Shown in pieces: positions 34,401-43,394 of a stretch of 64,000 bases of DNA. Position 1 is the stretch's first letter; each line of letters opens with the position of its first letter. The DNA is from Streptomyces sp. NBC_00287 (GTDB taxonomy: Bacteria; Actinomycetota; Actinomycetes; Streptomycetales; Streptomycetaceae): the NCBI RefSeq assembly GCF_036173105.1, contig NZ_CP108053.1, positions 8,060,001-8,124,000 on the forward strand, given 5' to 3'. The translations under genes and the position numbers were made by a program. The notes under the pieces were generated by a model. It was not told where the DNA came from. It made no database searches and saw nothing but the letters and a program-made list of their open reading frames with translations.

Positions 34401-36388
34401 TCGTCGATCCAGCGCTTGACCCGGGCGAGCGCATCGTGGAACTCCTGCGACAGACGGGTCAGGCCCGCCTCCCAGCGCGCGATCGCCGTTCGGGTCAGCG
34501 GCTGCAGCAGCGCGTCGACCTGCTTCTGGGCGTCGTCGTAGATCTGCTGCGCGCGGCGCGAGACCGATTCTCGCGTGCGTTCCTCCGAGGCCACGGCCGC
34601 GCTCTGGCCGCCGCCGACCGTCTTGACGGTCCCCGACCGGGCGCCGCGCAGGGCCGCGACGGCCTGCTGCTGGAGCTGGGCCATGTCGGCCTGGGCCGAG
34701 TCGATGGCTTGCTGCTGCTCGGCCTGGATCTGCTGCGGAGTGCGTTCGGCGGCCTCGCCGAGACCCGCACGGGCGTCCCGCGCCGCGGCGAACGGGCCGT
34801 CCGGGATCTCCCGGGTCACCCGGGTGTCGATGCCGGAGTCGGCGATCTTCTGATCGGTCGCGGCGACGTCGGCGTCGAGGGTGGTGTGCTCGGGCGGGAT
34901 CGGATCGGGGGCGGCCGAGCCGGCGTCGACGCCCATGCCCGGGGAGGTGGGGGACGGCTTGTCGAGCGGATCCGGTGTCAGGGCGGGCGTCCCGGGCGGC
35001 GGCGCGGCCATGGCGTCGTAGCTGCTGCCGACCTGCTGGACCTGGCCCTCGACCGAGCCGGTGATGGTGGATCCGGCCTGCTGCGCCTCCTTCGTCGGGT
35101 CGGACTCCAGGAGCTCGTCCTCGTCCTCGGGCCGGTTCGAGCGGATCGCCGTGCGGATGCGTTCGCACAGCTCGACGATCTCCGGGCTCGGTGCGGGCCG
35201 CGCGCCGAGCTCGGCGGCGAGCTCCTCACGGGCCCGCGCGGCGGTCTCGGCGGCCGGCTCGGTGACGGCCGCCCGGGAGTCGGCGACCGTGGCCTCGGCG
35301 GAGGGCAGATCGCGGGCGGCCCGTGCAGCTCCGCCCGCCCCACCCTTGACCGCCTTGCCCCGGGCCGCCGCTGCCGGAGTCAGATCGGTGGGCGGCTCCG
35401 GCATGATCAGCTGGACGGGGGGAGGCGTCGGGGCCTCGGCGGAGGGTTCTTCCGGTACGGCTTTGGCCGCGCCGCCTTCCGTGACGGGAGCGGTCTCCGG
35501 CGGGGCCGTCTCCGCGTTCTCCGCACCGGTCCGCTCCGTGGGTCCGGTCGGCGCTTCCGGCACGCTCGCCGGGACGACGGTTGTCTCTGCCGGAGGCGAC
35601 TTCGTCCCGGCCGGTGAGCGCAGCACCACCGGCGCGGGCTCCCCGCCGACCGCGCCCAGCAGACCGGTCAACGCCGCCCGGACCGCGGCGTCCAGGACCC
35701 GCAGAGCCTCCGGGCTGTCCACCCCGTGGATCCCCGGCGCGAGGAACAGGTTCTGGTCGGTGACGAAGGCCGGAGCTCCGCCGACCGGGGTGTCCGGATG
35801 CACCCGCAGCCGCGAGACATCGAGTCCGAGACCGCGGTAGACCTCCGCCACGCGAGGGCTCAAGGGCAGTCCCGGGGACATGGCGTCGCCCGGCAGGTGG
35901 ACGACGACCCGGTCGCCGCGGCGGGGGGCGTCGATGCCGGCCGGGGCCTTCCAGGCCGCGCCCTGCGGCAGCGGCCCCAGGTCCACGGCGAGGGTGCCGC
36001 CGCGCAAGGTGACCGTGGGGATGGCCAGCGGCGCCTCGGGGCTCCAGTCGTCGACCGTCCACGACAACTCGCCCAGATCGAGGCCCAGGAATCCCACCCT
36101 GGTCCGCATGCGCACGACGCCGTCGAGAGAGCCGTCGGAGCGGAAACCCGCCCTGCCCGTGACGTCCGCGAACGGGGTGGTGCCCGTGAGTACCACCACT
36201 CCGCCGTCCACACCCCACTCGGCGTGAAGCGCCGTCAGCCCGCCCGCGACGAGCGGTCCGAGATCCACGACGGTCGCCTCGCCCTCGGGCCTCGGGACCT
36301 TCGTGAGGGACGGGTTCGCCTCGGCGACGACCGGCGAGGACGCCGCAGCCGTCCGCTCGGGCTGTGCCCGCTCGGCGACCCGACTCAC
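31463..36388 (-). CDS. Giant eCIS-associated toxin-like protein with degenerate DUF4157 domain
   Basis: A 1641-aa protein. Residues about 172-240 align by eye with DUF4157, the putative metallopeptidase domain common in eCIS clusters (SRLRVHPDT ... NLFLAPGIHGVDSPEALRVL), but the position of HExxH reads VLDAAVRAAL, so zinc and protease activity should be lost. Then come a Pro/Ala-rich linker (250-360), a long helical region with Gln-rich coiled coil (about 560-870), a hydrophobic helical pretoxin-like region (about 880-1170), and a C-terminal domain (about 1180-1641) with MHEWIPTN, whose HEWIP is at 1471-1475, and WIEFQYELR. The layout matches polymorphic-toxin-like eCIS cargo. Its ATG overlaps the ATPase stop (ATGA). 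The activity of the C-terminal domain is unknown; a true length ruler or membrane anchor is an alternative role. Confidence 0.75.
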   Translation of the reverse strand: MSRVAERAQPERTAAASSPVVAEANPSLTKVPRPEGEATVVDLGPLVAGGLTALHAEWGVDGGVVVLTGTTPFADVTGRAGFRSDGSLDGVVRMRTRVGFLGLDLGELSWTVDDWSPEAPLAIPTVTLRGGTLAVDLGPLPQGAAWKAPAGIDAPRRGDRVVVHLPGDAMSPGLPLSPRVAEVYRGLGLDVSRLRVHPDTPVGGAPAFVTDQNLFLAPGIHGVDSPEALRVLDAAVRAALTGLLGAVGGEPAPVVLRSPAGTKSPPAETTVVPASVPEAPTGPTERTGAENAETAPPETAPVTEGGAAKAVPEEPSAEAPTPPPVQLIMPEPPTDLTPAAAARGKAVKGGAGGAARAARDLPSAEATVADSRAAVTEPAAETAARAREELAAELGARPAPSPEIVELCERIRTAIRSNRPEDEDELLESDPTKEAQQAGSTITGSVEGQVQQVGSSYDAMAAPPPGTPALTPDPLDKPSPTSPGMGVDAGSAAPDPIPPEHTTLDADVAATDQKIADSGIDTRVTREIPDGPFAAARDARAGLGEAAERTPQQIQAEQQQAIDSAQADMAQLQQQAVAALRGARSGTVKTVGGGQSAAVASEERTRESVSRRAQQIYDDAQKQVDALLQPLTRTAIARWEAGLTRLSQEFHDALARVKRWIDERHSGVGGTLLAIGDYISGLPDWVTDEYNRAERTFGDGVCELLTNISSDVNGVIAAAQAVVQHARTDIDGVFQAMEAEFPEWAAQERARFGGMLDGLNRRVSEAQSGFVRDVSQRAVTAVNQVHAEAQALREEAGGLIGRVVAAIEEFIDDPVRAIINGLLRLVGIPPAAFWALVAKIEQVISDIADDPENFVNNLVAGVKQGFEQFFDNFGTHVLQGFWDWLFSGLKTPVPMPRDLSAKSLFTFALQLMGITWPRVREILVRHIGPTAVEVVETAWQLVSVLIEKGPEGLVELVKEQLTPENIVGLILEAAVDYLVETLIEQVVVRIVGLLNPVGAIAQAIDLIYQVCAWIFRNAARIFRFVEAIVNGLADVVAGNIAGLATSVEKALASLIPPVIDFLAGLLHLGELPTEVAEVITRLQEVVYAAMERIVGFLAAKAIALLERLGIGAKEDTEGGGDNELGTTVRFSAAHDSHRLFFKVAGDDSALMVASAPQPIESKIAEWRGRLDQLDEEQRGSTATKLDALAAVADEANAEGDVLAREFLEANRDPNDSVKPPNDSALEARERAVAGMLRELFEIFDERGSEETYLADIAANLPVHGRARAGDVTDLWARRYSGPPLYVPLNASAPAAVWNPAELAGPTIAAGQEYLGRQDIQRELLPYFTTGGKTDRRAGTGAFGDYALVETGQSHPVRQGFLTTLGEAYRSEMASRPPQNIDPVDSKLSQTVASVEYKSGTRPYGAFDPLPGRGGEPDQALVERAQDIRSFLLGMARNRSFNDYSAVRLQWAWTDKPTKEWLNRHFRIKGMHEWIPTNLLPELLREAFDANLHPAALALAVKWIEFQYELRSETNYVLWHFDPAPAGHVGSFSTDERGRHSAGTALSKAFHDWLRVLYRQHRNDGPYAFAIAVMTDFDKWVWNGNKAGIPAEHLDDPIGVWYRLQGVGRVADLTFADLAAVQGGNYVDIIRDFERALDVVGW

Positions 36389-37695
36389 GCCGGCACCGAC
36401 CTTCCGGACTTCTCGTACTGGCGGCGGATTCCGGTCAGGAGGTGCTCACCGGTGACGACACGGCCGTCGGCGGCTGCCAGATAGGCGGCCTCCAGGGTCG
36501 CCTCGCGGATCTGCGCCCCGGTCAGCGGATAGCGCTGCGCCAGTGCCTTCAGGTCGACGCCCCCGTCCACCGGCAGCCGGGAGGGGGCGACCGTGGACCA
36601 CAGCCGTGCCCGCTCGCCCGGCCCCGGTTCGGGAAACTCCACCAGCACATGGATCCGGCGCTGGAACGCCGTGTCGATATTGGCCATCAGATTGGTCGTC
36701 AGGATGACGATCCCGGGATGCTGCTCGATACGCGACAGGAGGTAGGACACCTCCTGGTTGGCGTACCGGTCGTGGGCGTCGTCGATCTCCGTGCGGGCGC
36801 CGAAGACCGCGTCGGCCTCGTCGAAGACGAGGACGCAGCGCTCCCGGGCCGCCCGGTCGAACACCTTGGCCAGCGACTTCTCGGTCTCCCCGATGTACTT
36901 CGAGACCAGCGCCGACAGATCCACCAGGTAGGCGGGCAGGCCGACCGTCCGGGCGATCGTCGCCGCGGTCATCGTCTTGCCGGTGCCGGGCGGGCCGTGG
37001 AAGAGCGCGATCAGCCCCGCGGCGTTGTCGTGGTGCTCCCCGAAACCCCATTGCTCCACGACGACGTCACGGTGTGCGATCCGCTCCGTCAAGTCGTCGA
37101 TGCGGGCCCGGGCGGTCGTGGGCAGGACGACGTCATCCAGGGTGTGCACCGTGGTCAGCGGCCGGGCCGGGAAGTCGGACGTCGCGACGCCCGGCTTCGA
37201 CGGCTGCCCCAGGAGCCAGGCGAGCACCTGCGGGTCCGGCCGCAGCACCCCCGACAGGTCGCCCGGCGGGTCCAGCGACAGCAGGCCGTGTGTCTGCAGC
37301 CGCCCCTGCGCCGACAGCATGACCGCCGCGTCCAGCCGGCCCCGGAACGAGCGCGCGGCCAGCGTCCGGGCCACCTCCCCGGTCAGCGCCGAGACACCGG
37401 GGCGGTCGGTGAGCATGCCGTAGAGGGCATCGAACCGTTCGTCGACGCAGGGGGCGACGGCTGCCGTGAGGACGACGGCCTCGGCCGCCGAGAGGCCCGC
37501 GGCGGTGACGATCTCCGCGAGCGGGCCGAAACCGGCGAAGCGCCGGACGTCGGGCAGCCCCTCTGTGTCGTCGTCGATGCTCAGCCGCCGCCCGCAGGGC
37601 CCGCCGCGGCGCTCCTCCAGCCGTACCTGGATCAGGGCGTCGAGCATCTCCAGGGCGGCACGCAGCTCGGCGACGGGCGCGGGGACCGCGGTCAT
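36385..37695 (-). CDS. eCIS AAA+ ATPase (Afp15/Pvc15-like)
   Basis: A 436-aa AAA+ ATPase. The N-terminal 180 residues are helical (a family-specific adaptor region). The ATPase module has Walker A GPPGTGKTM (about 234-242), Walker B CVLVFDEADAVFG (about 287-299), sensor-1 VILTTNLMANID and an arginine finger in QRRIHVLVEFP. Homologues in eCIS loci (Afp15/Pvc15) are needed for particle assembly or cargo loading. The ATG at 37695 overlaps the upstream stop (ATGA). The long open frame further upstream lies inside the tape-measure gene and is not used. Confidence 0.88.
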   Translation of the reverse strand: MTAVPAPVAELRAALEMLDALIQVRLEERRGGPCGRRLSIDDDTEGLPDVRRFAGFGPLAEIVTAAGLSAAEAVVLTAAVAPCVDERFDALYGMLTDRPGVSALTGEVARTLAARSFRGRLDAAVMLSAQGRLQTHGLLSLDPPGDLSGVLRPDPQVLAWLLGQPSKPGVATSDFPARPLTTVHTLDDVVLPTTARARIDDLTERIAHRDVVVEQWGFGEHHDNAAGLIALFHGPPGTGKTMTAATIARTVGLPAYLVDLSALVSKYIGETEKSLAKVFDRAARERCVLVFDEADAVFGARTEIDDAHDRYANQEVSYLLSRIEQHPGIVILTTNLMANIDTAFQRRIHVLVEFPEPGPGERARLWSTVAPSRLPVDGGVDLKALAQRYPLTGAQIREATLEAAYLAAADGRVVTGEHLLTGIRRQYEKSGRSVPA

Positions 37696-38894
37696 GGCCG
37701 GAACCGCACGGTCAGCGGCGGCGACCACGGCAGCTTGATCAGGCCCACGGGGTACGGCAGTTGCGTCAGCACGACGTCGAGTGGACGGGTGGCCGCGGTG
37801 AGCAGTACGGGATCGCGATCGCGGTCGACAACGCCGAGGCGGGTGATCCAGGAGCCGCGGACGTAGGCGGGCGAGGAGCGCTCGAACCCCGGCAGCAGGG
37901 CGGCGAACGAGGCCAGCACGTGTACGGCCGACTCGGCCACCTCGGCCTGCCGGGGCAACGGCACCCGCGGCGCGTCCGGTTCGGGGGAGGTGCGCCCGGC
38001 CAGCAGGCCGATGAGCGGGTCGTTCGCGAGGGCGGGATCGTCCGGGTCGACGAGGGCGGCCAGGGCGGCTTCCCGGACCGCCAGGGCGTCCAGGCCCGGA
38101 TGGAGGTCCTCGGCCCGGCGGCAGTGCTCGGCCAGCCATGGGTACAGCAGGACCAGGCCAGCGCCGCGCGTGATGGCCGCGGTGTCCACGGCAGCCGTCG
38201 ACTCGTCCACCAGCTGCGACAGTTCGGCGAGGACGTCGAGGACTTCGCCCAGCCTGAAGGGGAGTTGGGCTCTCGCCGGGAGGGAGTCCGCCTCGTCGGC
38301 CGACCGCTGCTCCGTGCCTGCCCCCTCGGGCGCGGCAGATGGGAGCGCAGGCCGGGGTACAGGGACTTGAGCCGGTGCTGCCCAGCCGGTTGCCGGGGCC
38401 GGATCCGGCACCGGCAGCCGTAGTGCGCGGGAGAGTCTGTGCAGCAGGGACGCCCACCCGTCGGCGCCGAGTTCTTCGGCGACAGCTCGCGCCGTCCCGG
38501 AGTCGGCGAGATCCAGGACGGCCCGGGGCATAGGGGTGCCCGGTTTCGCATCCGGCGTGCAGAGTGCGTGCACGGCGGCGAGTACATCCCGCGGCCCGGG
38601 CACGCATCCGCCCGCCGGATCGCCGGCCGACGGCCGAGGGACGATCGGCGCGGACTCCCGCCGTACGGCGGTCAGTTGGGCGCGGATGGCGTCGGCCCAC
38701 AACACGGCGAGGGTCTCGTCGTCGTGGGCCGTCACGTCCACGTCGAGCCGCACCACGAGGTTGTCCACCTGAACATCGCCGACGTCCGCCAGGGCGCGTT
38801 CGAGGGCGGCGGGCAGCGCGCGTGCGGCGACGCCCGCCAGACGCCGCGCATGCGGGCCGCGCAGGCGTACGGTGTCCACCGCGATGTCGGTCAT
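37692..38894 (-). CDS. eCIS tape-measure-type protein (CIS_TMP, Afp14-like)
   Basis: A 400-aa protein of the contractile injection system tape measure family. The conserved blocks GAGLVLLYPWLAEHCRRAEDL (about 254-274) and the C-terminal PLDVVLTQLPYPVGLIKLPWSPPLTVRF are diagnostic. Homologues sit just before the ATPase in afp/PVC loci and are proposed to set tube length, though at 400 aa a non-ruler role in assembly is possible. A Pro/Ala-rich linker lies at about 165-200. The ATG at 38894 overlaps the upstream stop; the stop overlaps the ATPase start, both as ATGA. Confidence 0.85.
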   Translation of the reverse strand: MTDIAVDTVRLRGPHARRLAGVAARALPAALERALADVGDVQVDNLVVRLDVDVTAHDDETLAVLWADAIRAQLTAVRRESAPIVPRPSAGDPAGGCVPGPRDVLAAVHALCTPDAKPGTPMPRAVLDLADSGTARAVAEELGADGWASLLHRLSRALRLPVPDPAPATGWAAPAQVPVPRPALPSAAPEGAGTEQRSADEADSLPARAQLPFRLGEVLDVLAELSQLVDESTAAVDTAAITRGAGLVLLYPWLAEHCRRAEDLHPGLDALAVREAALAALVDPDDPALANDPLIGLLAGRTSPEPDAPRVPLPRQAEVAESAVHVLASFAALLPGFERSSPAYVRGSWITRLGVVDRDRDPVLLTAATRPLDVVLTQLPYPVGLIKLPWSPPLTVRFRP

Positions 38895-40900
38895 GTGATC
38901 AGCCCGCCGAGGTTCCGCAGCTGTGTGTCGAGTTCGCGTCCGTGTTCCGCGGCGACCCCGGAGGCCTTGACCATCGTGCGGACGCTGCCCAGGACGGCGA
39001 GCGTGGCCTCGGTGATGCGCTCGGGGTCGGCTGCCTCGATCGCGGCATCCAGCTCGGCGCGGGCCCGTTCGGCCTCGGCGGTGTACCGAGGGAAGTTGGT
39101 GTTGGGCACATCCGTCAGCGACCGCATCGCGGCCACGGTGGCCTGGGCGAAACCGGAGATGCCCTTGCCGAGATTCCGGTCGACGACCTTCTCCCTGGGC
39201 ACCTTGGCCAGGACGTCCACCTTGCCCTCGACCAGGGAGATACGGCGCTGGACCTCCTGGAAGTGCGTCAACTGCGCCTCGGCGGCGGCGATCCGGACGC
39301 CGTAGCCGCTGGTGTCGAAGGCTCCGCCCTTGTAGGACTGGAAATCGCCCCGGAGCGTGCTGAATTCATGCTTGAGGCCGGAGAAGTCCGCCTCGGCCGT
39401 GTCGATACGGGTCACCACCGTCGCGGTGAGGCCGCGCAGTTCGGTGGCGGCGGCCTTGGCGTCGGTGGCGGCGGCCACTGCCTTGGGCAGCTGGGCGCCG
39501 ACTTCGCGTGTGTTGCGCACGGCGGGGACGCGGCCGGTCGCGACGACCTTCCCGGCTGTGTTCTTGGTGAGCACGATCGTGTCCGACGGGCTGAAGCCGC
39601 CCGACGGCAGATAGCCCTTCAGGGTGTCGACGGCACCGATGTCGACCACCTGGACGTCCGCCACGCCGCCCTTGTCCTCGATGAACTGCTTCAGCACGTC
39701 CTTGACGGTGTCGGCCGGCCGCCCCAGATAGTCGGTGGCGCCGATGACCCCGTCCTCGAAGAAGTCCCAGCCGTCGGTCTCGTAGATCTTCCACGGCTGC
39801 TTCCACTTCTCCTCGAAGGGCGGATACCAGATCGGATCGCGCGGGTGGAGCTTCCAGGAGTCGGCCCACTTGTCCGGGAGCCGCACGGGAGGGAGGAAGA
39901 TGTTGACGCACTTGCCCCGGACGAGGATCGAGCCTTTCGGGCAGAACACCGGGGGCTTGACCTCGCCCTGTGGCAGCGGATCCGGTGGTGCGAAGCCCGC
40001 GAGCAGTGCCTCCAGTTCGTCCCGGAGCGGGGATGTCGGGTCACCGCACGTCCCCCCGTAGATCGCCTCGGTCAGCCCCCTCGGCGGCTCCCAGGCATGC
40101 CGGTAGGCGCACTCGAACTCCCAGACGCCGCCGACCTGGTGGACCCAGCCGAGCACCACGCCGGGGCGCGTGGTCGTCCGGTCGCAGCCGAGGCGCAGCA
40201 GGGCCCTGGCCCTGAGCAGGTCGAGGGTGGCGAACAGCACCATGTTCAGCCAGCCGCTCTTGTAGCCCTTGACTCCGGGCGAGTCCGCGGCCGTGATGGA
40301 GGTCGCCTTCAGCTTCGCGATCAGGGCGGCGTCGACAAGCGGTTCGGTGCCGTTGGTGAGCCGGTCCGTGACCTTGTCACGCAGCGCCGTGTAGGAGTTG
40401 AGCGGCGTCGAGTCCAGGGCCAGGCGGATCGGCTCGGCCGTCAGCAGCTCGTCCTCGGAGAAGTCCATGCGGGTACCGGTGACCCGGCCGGCGACGGCGT
40501 GCAGCGCGACGTCGACGGTGTGCAGCGTCGCATGCCCGGCACAGTCGTTCTCGCCGCAGTCCGGGACGTCGTCCGGTACGTCCGTCGCCTCCAGCACGAC
40601 GCTGAAGCCGCCGGGAGCGGGGTCGATGAAGTCGTACGACGATGTCGCCGCCGCGGGATCGAAGGTGACCGGCCGTGCGGTGGGCAGCACGAGCGGTTCG
40701 CCCCGCTGGTCCACGGCCAGCCCCGGCTCGACGGTCACCGTGGTGCCCGAGGCGCTGCCGCCGAGGCCGCAGTTGACCCCGAAGCCGGTCATCCGCCCGA
40801 CCAGGCGGTCCCGGGCGTGCTGGAATTCCCGGACCATGTTGAGGTCGGCGGCGGTGAGGGTCTGACCGCTCTCGAAGAACGGGTACTGGTTCGCGGTCAT
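38891..40900 (-). CDS. 669-aa eCIS protein in the fibre/baseplate slot
   Basis: A protein of unknown fold in the operon position where afp-type loci encode the tail fibre (after baseplate J proteins, before the tape-measure gene). The N-terminus FFESGQTLTAADLNMVREFQHARDRLVGRMTGFGVNCGL resembles a recurrent eCIS/tail-associated domain. Residues about 190-340 are mixed, with a cysteine-containing segment, and the last 230 residues are strongly helical, likely coiled coil (AAATDAKAAATELRGL ... AEARAELDAAIEAADPERI). This could be a fibre, cap or inner-tube protein. ATG at 40900 with AAGGAGAG upstream. No typical fibre repeats or collagen-like triplets are seen. Confidence 0.6.
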   Translation of the reverse strand: MTANQYPFFESGQTLTAADLNMVREFQHARDRLVGRMTGFGVNCGLGGSASGTTVTVEPGLAVDQRGEPLVLPTARPVTFDPAAATSSYDFIDPAPGGFSVVLEATDVPDDVPDCGENDCAGHATLHTVDVALHAVAGRVTGTRMDFSEDELLTAEPIRLALDSTPLNSYTALRDKVTDRLTNGTEPLVDAALIAKLKATSITAADSPGVKGYKSGWLNMVLFATLDLLRARALLRLGCDRTTTRPGVVLGWVHQVGGVWEFECAYRHAWEPPRGLTEAIYGGTCGDPTSPLRDELEALLAGFAPPDPLPQGEVKPPVFCPKGSILVRGKCVNIFLPPVRLPDKWADSWKLHPRDPIWYPPFEEKWKQPWKIYETDGWDFFEDGVIGATDYLGRPADTVKDVLKQFIEDKGGVADVQVVDIGAVDTLKGYLPSGGFSPSDTIVLTKNTAGKVVATGRVPAVRNTREVGAQLPKAVAAATDAKAAATELRGLTATVVTRIDTAEADFSGLKHEFSTLRGDFQSYKGGAFDTSGYGVRIAAAEAQLTHFQEVQRRISLVEGKVDVLAKVPREKVVDRNLGKGISGFAQATVAAMRSLTDVPNTNFPRYTAEAERARAELDAAIEAADPERITEATLAVLGSVRTMVKASGVAAEHGRELDTQLRNLGGLIT

Positions 40901-40930
40901 ACGATTCTCTCCTTGACTGCCTGCGGGCCG

Positions 40931-41770
40931 TCACGTCGTGGGCAGGCGTCCGACCCCGAGCCGGTCGTGAGGGCGGCCCTCGTCGATGCATGCGTGGATG
41001 TGGATGCCGTTCTTGTGGTCGATCTCCGACACCGTCGAGCACAGCAGCGCGTTGAGTTCCTGCTGGTGCGTGGCGACCGCGTCGGCGTAGGCCTGCAGCT
41101 CCGCCTCGGTGGGGGAGTCGGGCAGCACCGGCGGGTTGCTCAGCGGTGGTTGTGCGAACCGGTCGGGATCCACGAAGCAGACCCGCATGCTCACGTGGGC
41201 GGGCGCGTAGCGGTACACGAAGTCGACCGCCTCCTGACGCCGGGCCCATTCGGTGAAGCGCGGGGCGGGGACGAAGAGCGTCGCCGTGTACGGCGCCAAG
41301 GTCGCGACGTTGCCCGGCGTCTTGTAGTGCTCCAGCAGGTAGGGCAGCCGGTCCACGCCGGCCAGGCCGAAGTACAGGGCGAACCAACTGAGGAATCCGC
41401 GGGGTGTGCCCCGTCGGCGCCACAGCCGGGCCGACCGCGCGAGGAACTGGCGGCGCCGGGCCAGCCCCGCCTCTGTCCTCGGCCAGCTCTCCGGGAACAC
41501 GAAACCGGTCCAGGCCGCCACCTCGTCGTAGGTCGCGAGGTAGGAGCGCAGCAGGGCGTCGGCCCCGGCGTCCAGCGGTACATCGGCGGGCCAGCGCAGC
41601 ACGGCGTCCGGGCCGAGGCCGGTCAGCAGGTCCTCCAGCCGCTCGACGATCGCCCGGTTCAGTTCGTCGGCCAGTCCGAGATAGGCGTCCACCTGGGCGA
41701 AGGACACCGGGTTCTGCTGGTAGACGGCCGGCAGCTGGGTGGCGAGCCGGGTGTAGTCGGGGCTACGCAT
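40931..41770 (-). CDS. eCIS baseplate protein, phage tail protein I (gpI)-like
   Basis: A 279-aa protein of the tail-protein-I type that contacts baseplate J in the wedge. The stretch RRRQFLARSARLWRRRGTPRGFLSWFALYFGL (about 115-146) is the family's conserved core. The ATG at 41770 overlaps the 3' end of the second baseplate-J gene by 8 nt, consistent with coupled synthesis of partner subunits. The C-terminal part is less conserved. Confidence 0.78.
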   Translation of the reverse strand: MRSPDYTRLATQLPAVYQQNPVSFAQVDAYLGLADELNRAIVERLEDLLTGLGPDAVLRWPADVPLDAGADALLRSYLATYDEVAAWTGFVFPESWPRTEAGLARRRQFLARSARLWRRRGTPRGFLSWFALYFGLAGVDRLPYLLEHYKTPGNVATLAPYTATLFVPAPRFTEWARRQEAVDFVYRYAPAHVSMRVCFVDPDRFAQPPLSNPPVLPDSPTEAELQAYADAVATHQQELNALLCSTVSEIDHKNGIHIHACIDEGRPHDRLGVGRLPTT

Positions 41771-43394
41771 TTCCGCACTCCGTGACGAGGGCGAACCGCA
41801 CTCGCAGACAGTCCGCTTCGGCCAGCTTCGGCACGGCGTTGGCGGGAAGATCGAGGCTGCCGTGGGCCACCGTGCGGAACTCGGCCCCGTCTTCGATCTT
41901 CATCTCCAGGTCCGCGACACCCTGTACCGCGGTCTCGGCCACGATCGCCTCGACCACCTCGCTGAACCGGATCGGGGCGCCGGGAATCCAGCCCTCGGCC
42001 GGCTGGTCGCTGCGCGGCCACGGGCCTTCTACGGTCCGCTCGGATGCGGGCGCCCGTGATTCCGGCCGGCCCGCGGCGAAGAACGCGGAGATCCGCGCCA
42101 GCACGGCCCTGACCAGCGCGGACCGGTCGACCCCGACGCCCGTGATGAGCGTGCCCTTGACCAGGATCTTCCGCTCCTCCAGCAGGCCCGCACCGACCTC
42201 GTCGCAGATGACACGGCGAGGCCCGATGGCGTTCACGCCCGTGCGCCAGTCGGGGAAGGGCGTACCCGCTTCCGGGCCGATCGCCGTCCGCAGCACGGCA
42301 CGCAGGAAGGCGTCGCCGTCGGTCGGATGCTTGTCCTTGGGCTCCACCACCAGCGTGATCGCCGGCGCCTCCGGGTCCACGGGGACGGCCGGCGACGCCC
42401 CGGTGGGCAGGCCGTTCCAGGCGATGCCCTTGAGCCTGCCGCGAACCGCCCAGGCCCGGCGGACCCCCCGGTGCGCCCGGGCCCGCCGCGCGTAGTCCTC
42501 CGCGGTCACCGGTTCGCAGGTCAGCGTCTGGATCGGGTGCGGCGGCCAGACATGGGTGCGGCCCCCGGCGTCCTCCAGGTCCTCCGGCACCAGGTCGGGC
42601 GGCTGGGGGCCGGCGGCCATCGCGATCTTCACCTCGGCCGGGTCGAGACCGTCCCGGGTGAGCGCGGCCCGGGTCGCGGGGGCGGTGTCCGTCGTGGCCG
42701 CGCGGACCTCGGCCAGCCGGGCGACGAGCGCCTCCTGGGTCAGTCGGCGCCGCTCCCGGCGTACCAGGGCGACGATCTCCTCGTCCCACAGCGGCAGCAT
42801 GCCGGTCAGCTCGGCGGCGGCCCGCGCGTCCCGGACGGTGACATGATCGGTCGAACCCCGCTGCGCGGCGACGGCCTCGGCGACGATATGGGCCTGCTCC
42901 TGCGCCACTTGGCGGACCAGCCGGGCCCGCATCAGCGCGATCACGGCCGGGCGCCGGCTCGCGGCGAACGCCTTGCTCCACGGCTTCGTCGACAGCAGGG
43001 CGCCGGCGTCCACCGCCGACCGACAGGCGCGGATCCTGGGTTCGAGTACGGCGGCCGAGGTGGGCCCGGACGAGGCCAGGGCGGCCGCGAGCGCCGTCAG
43101 CGAGCCCTGGGGGAGCGTCGCGTGCCAGGACCGGTCGGCGTCCGGCTCCCAGCCCCGTACCTCCAACGGCCAGGCGTCGAAGTGCCGTTCGGCGACCCGG
43201 TAGTGCAGGTCGGCCAGGCCGAACGCGGCCGCTTCGACCAGGGTGACGCCCGGATCCACCGGGTTGTGGTCGCTCCACGCGTCCGGGACGGCGCGGGCGA
43301 GTCCGTCCATCACGCGTGCCCGGACGGTCTCCCAGTCGGCGTCCGGCTCGACGGGGACGAACGGCACGAGCGGTGTCGTCTGCTGCGGGGTCAC
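41763..43394 (-). CDS. eCIS baseplate J-like protein (second copy)
   Basis: A 543-aa baseplate wedge protein with the gpJ/gp6-like pattern: the N-terminal WETVRARVMDGLARAVPDAWSDHNPVDPGVTLVEAAAFGLADLHYRV, in which DPG-TLVEL-like residues are conserved, and the middle LVVEPKDKHPTDGDAFLRAVL followed by ERKILVKGTLITGVGVD-type strands. It is one of two J-type wedge proteins, as with Afp11/Afp12. Starts and stops overlap both neighbours (ATGA upstream, 8 nt downstream). Confidence 0.82.
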   Translation of the reverse strand: MTPQQTTPLVPFVPVEPDADWETVRARVMDGLARAVPDAWSDHNPVDPGVTLVEAAAFGLADLHYRVAERHFDAWPLEVRGWEPDADRSWHATLPQGSLTALAAALASSGPTSAAVLEPRIRACRSAVDAGALLSTKPWSKAFAASRRPAVIALMRARLVRQVAQEQAHIVAEAVAAQRGSTDHVTVRDARAAAELTGMLPLWDEEIVALVRRERRRLTQEALVARLAEVRAATTDTAPATRAALTRDGLDPAEVKIAMAAGPQPPDLVPEDLEDAGGRTHVWPPHPIQTLTCEPVTAEDYARRARAHRGVRRAWAVRGRLKGIAWNGLPTGASPAVPVDPEAPAITLVVEPKDKHPTDGDAFLRAVLRTAIGPEAGTPFPDWRTGVNAIGPRRVICDEVGAGLLEERKILVKGTLITGVGVDRSALVRAVLARISAFFAAGRPESRAPASERTVEGPWPRSDQPAEGWIPGAPIRFSEVVEAIVAETAVQGVADLEMKIEDGAEFRTVAHGSLDLPANAVPKLAEADCLRVRFALVTECGNA

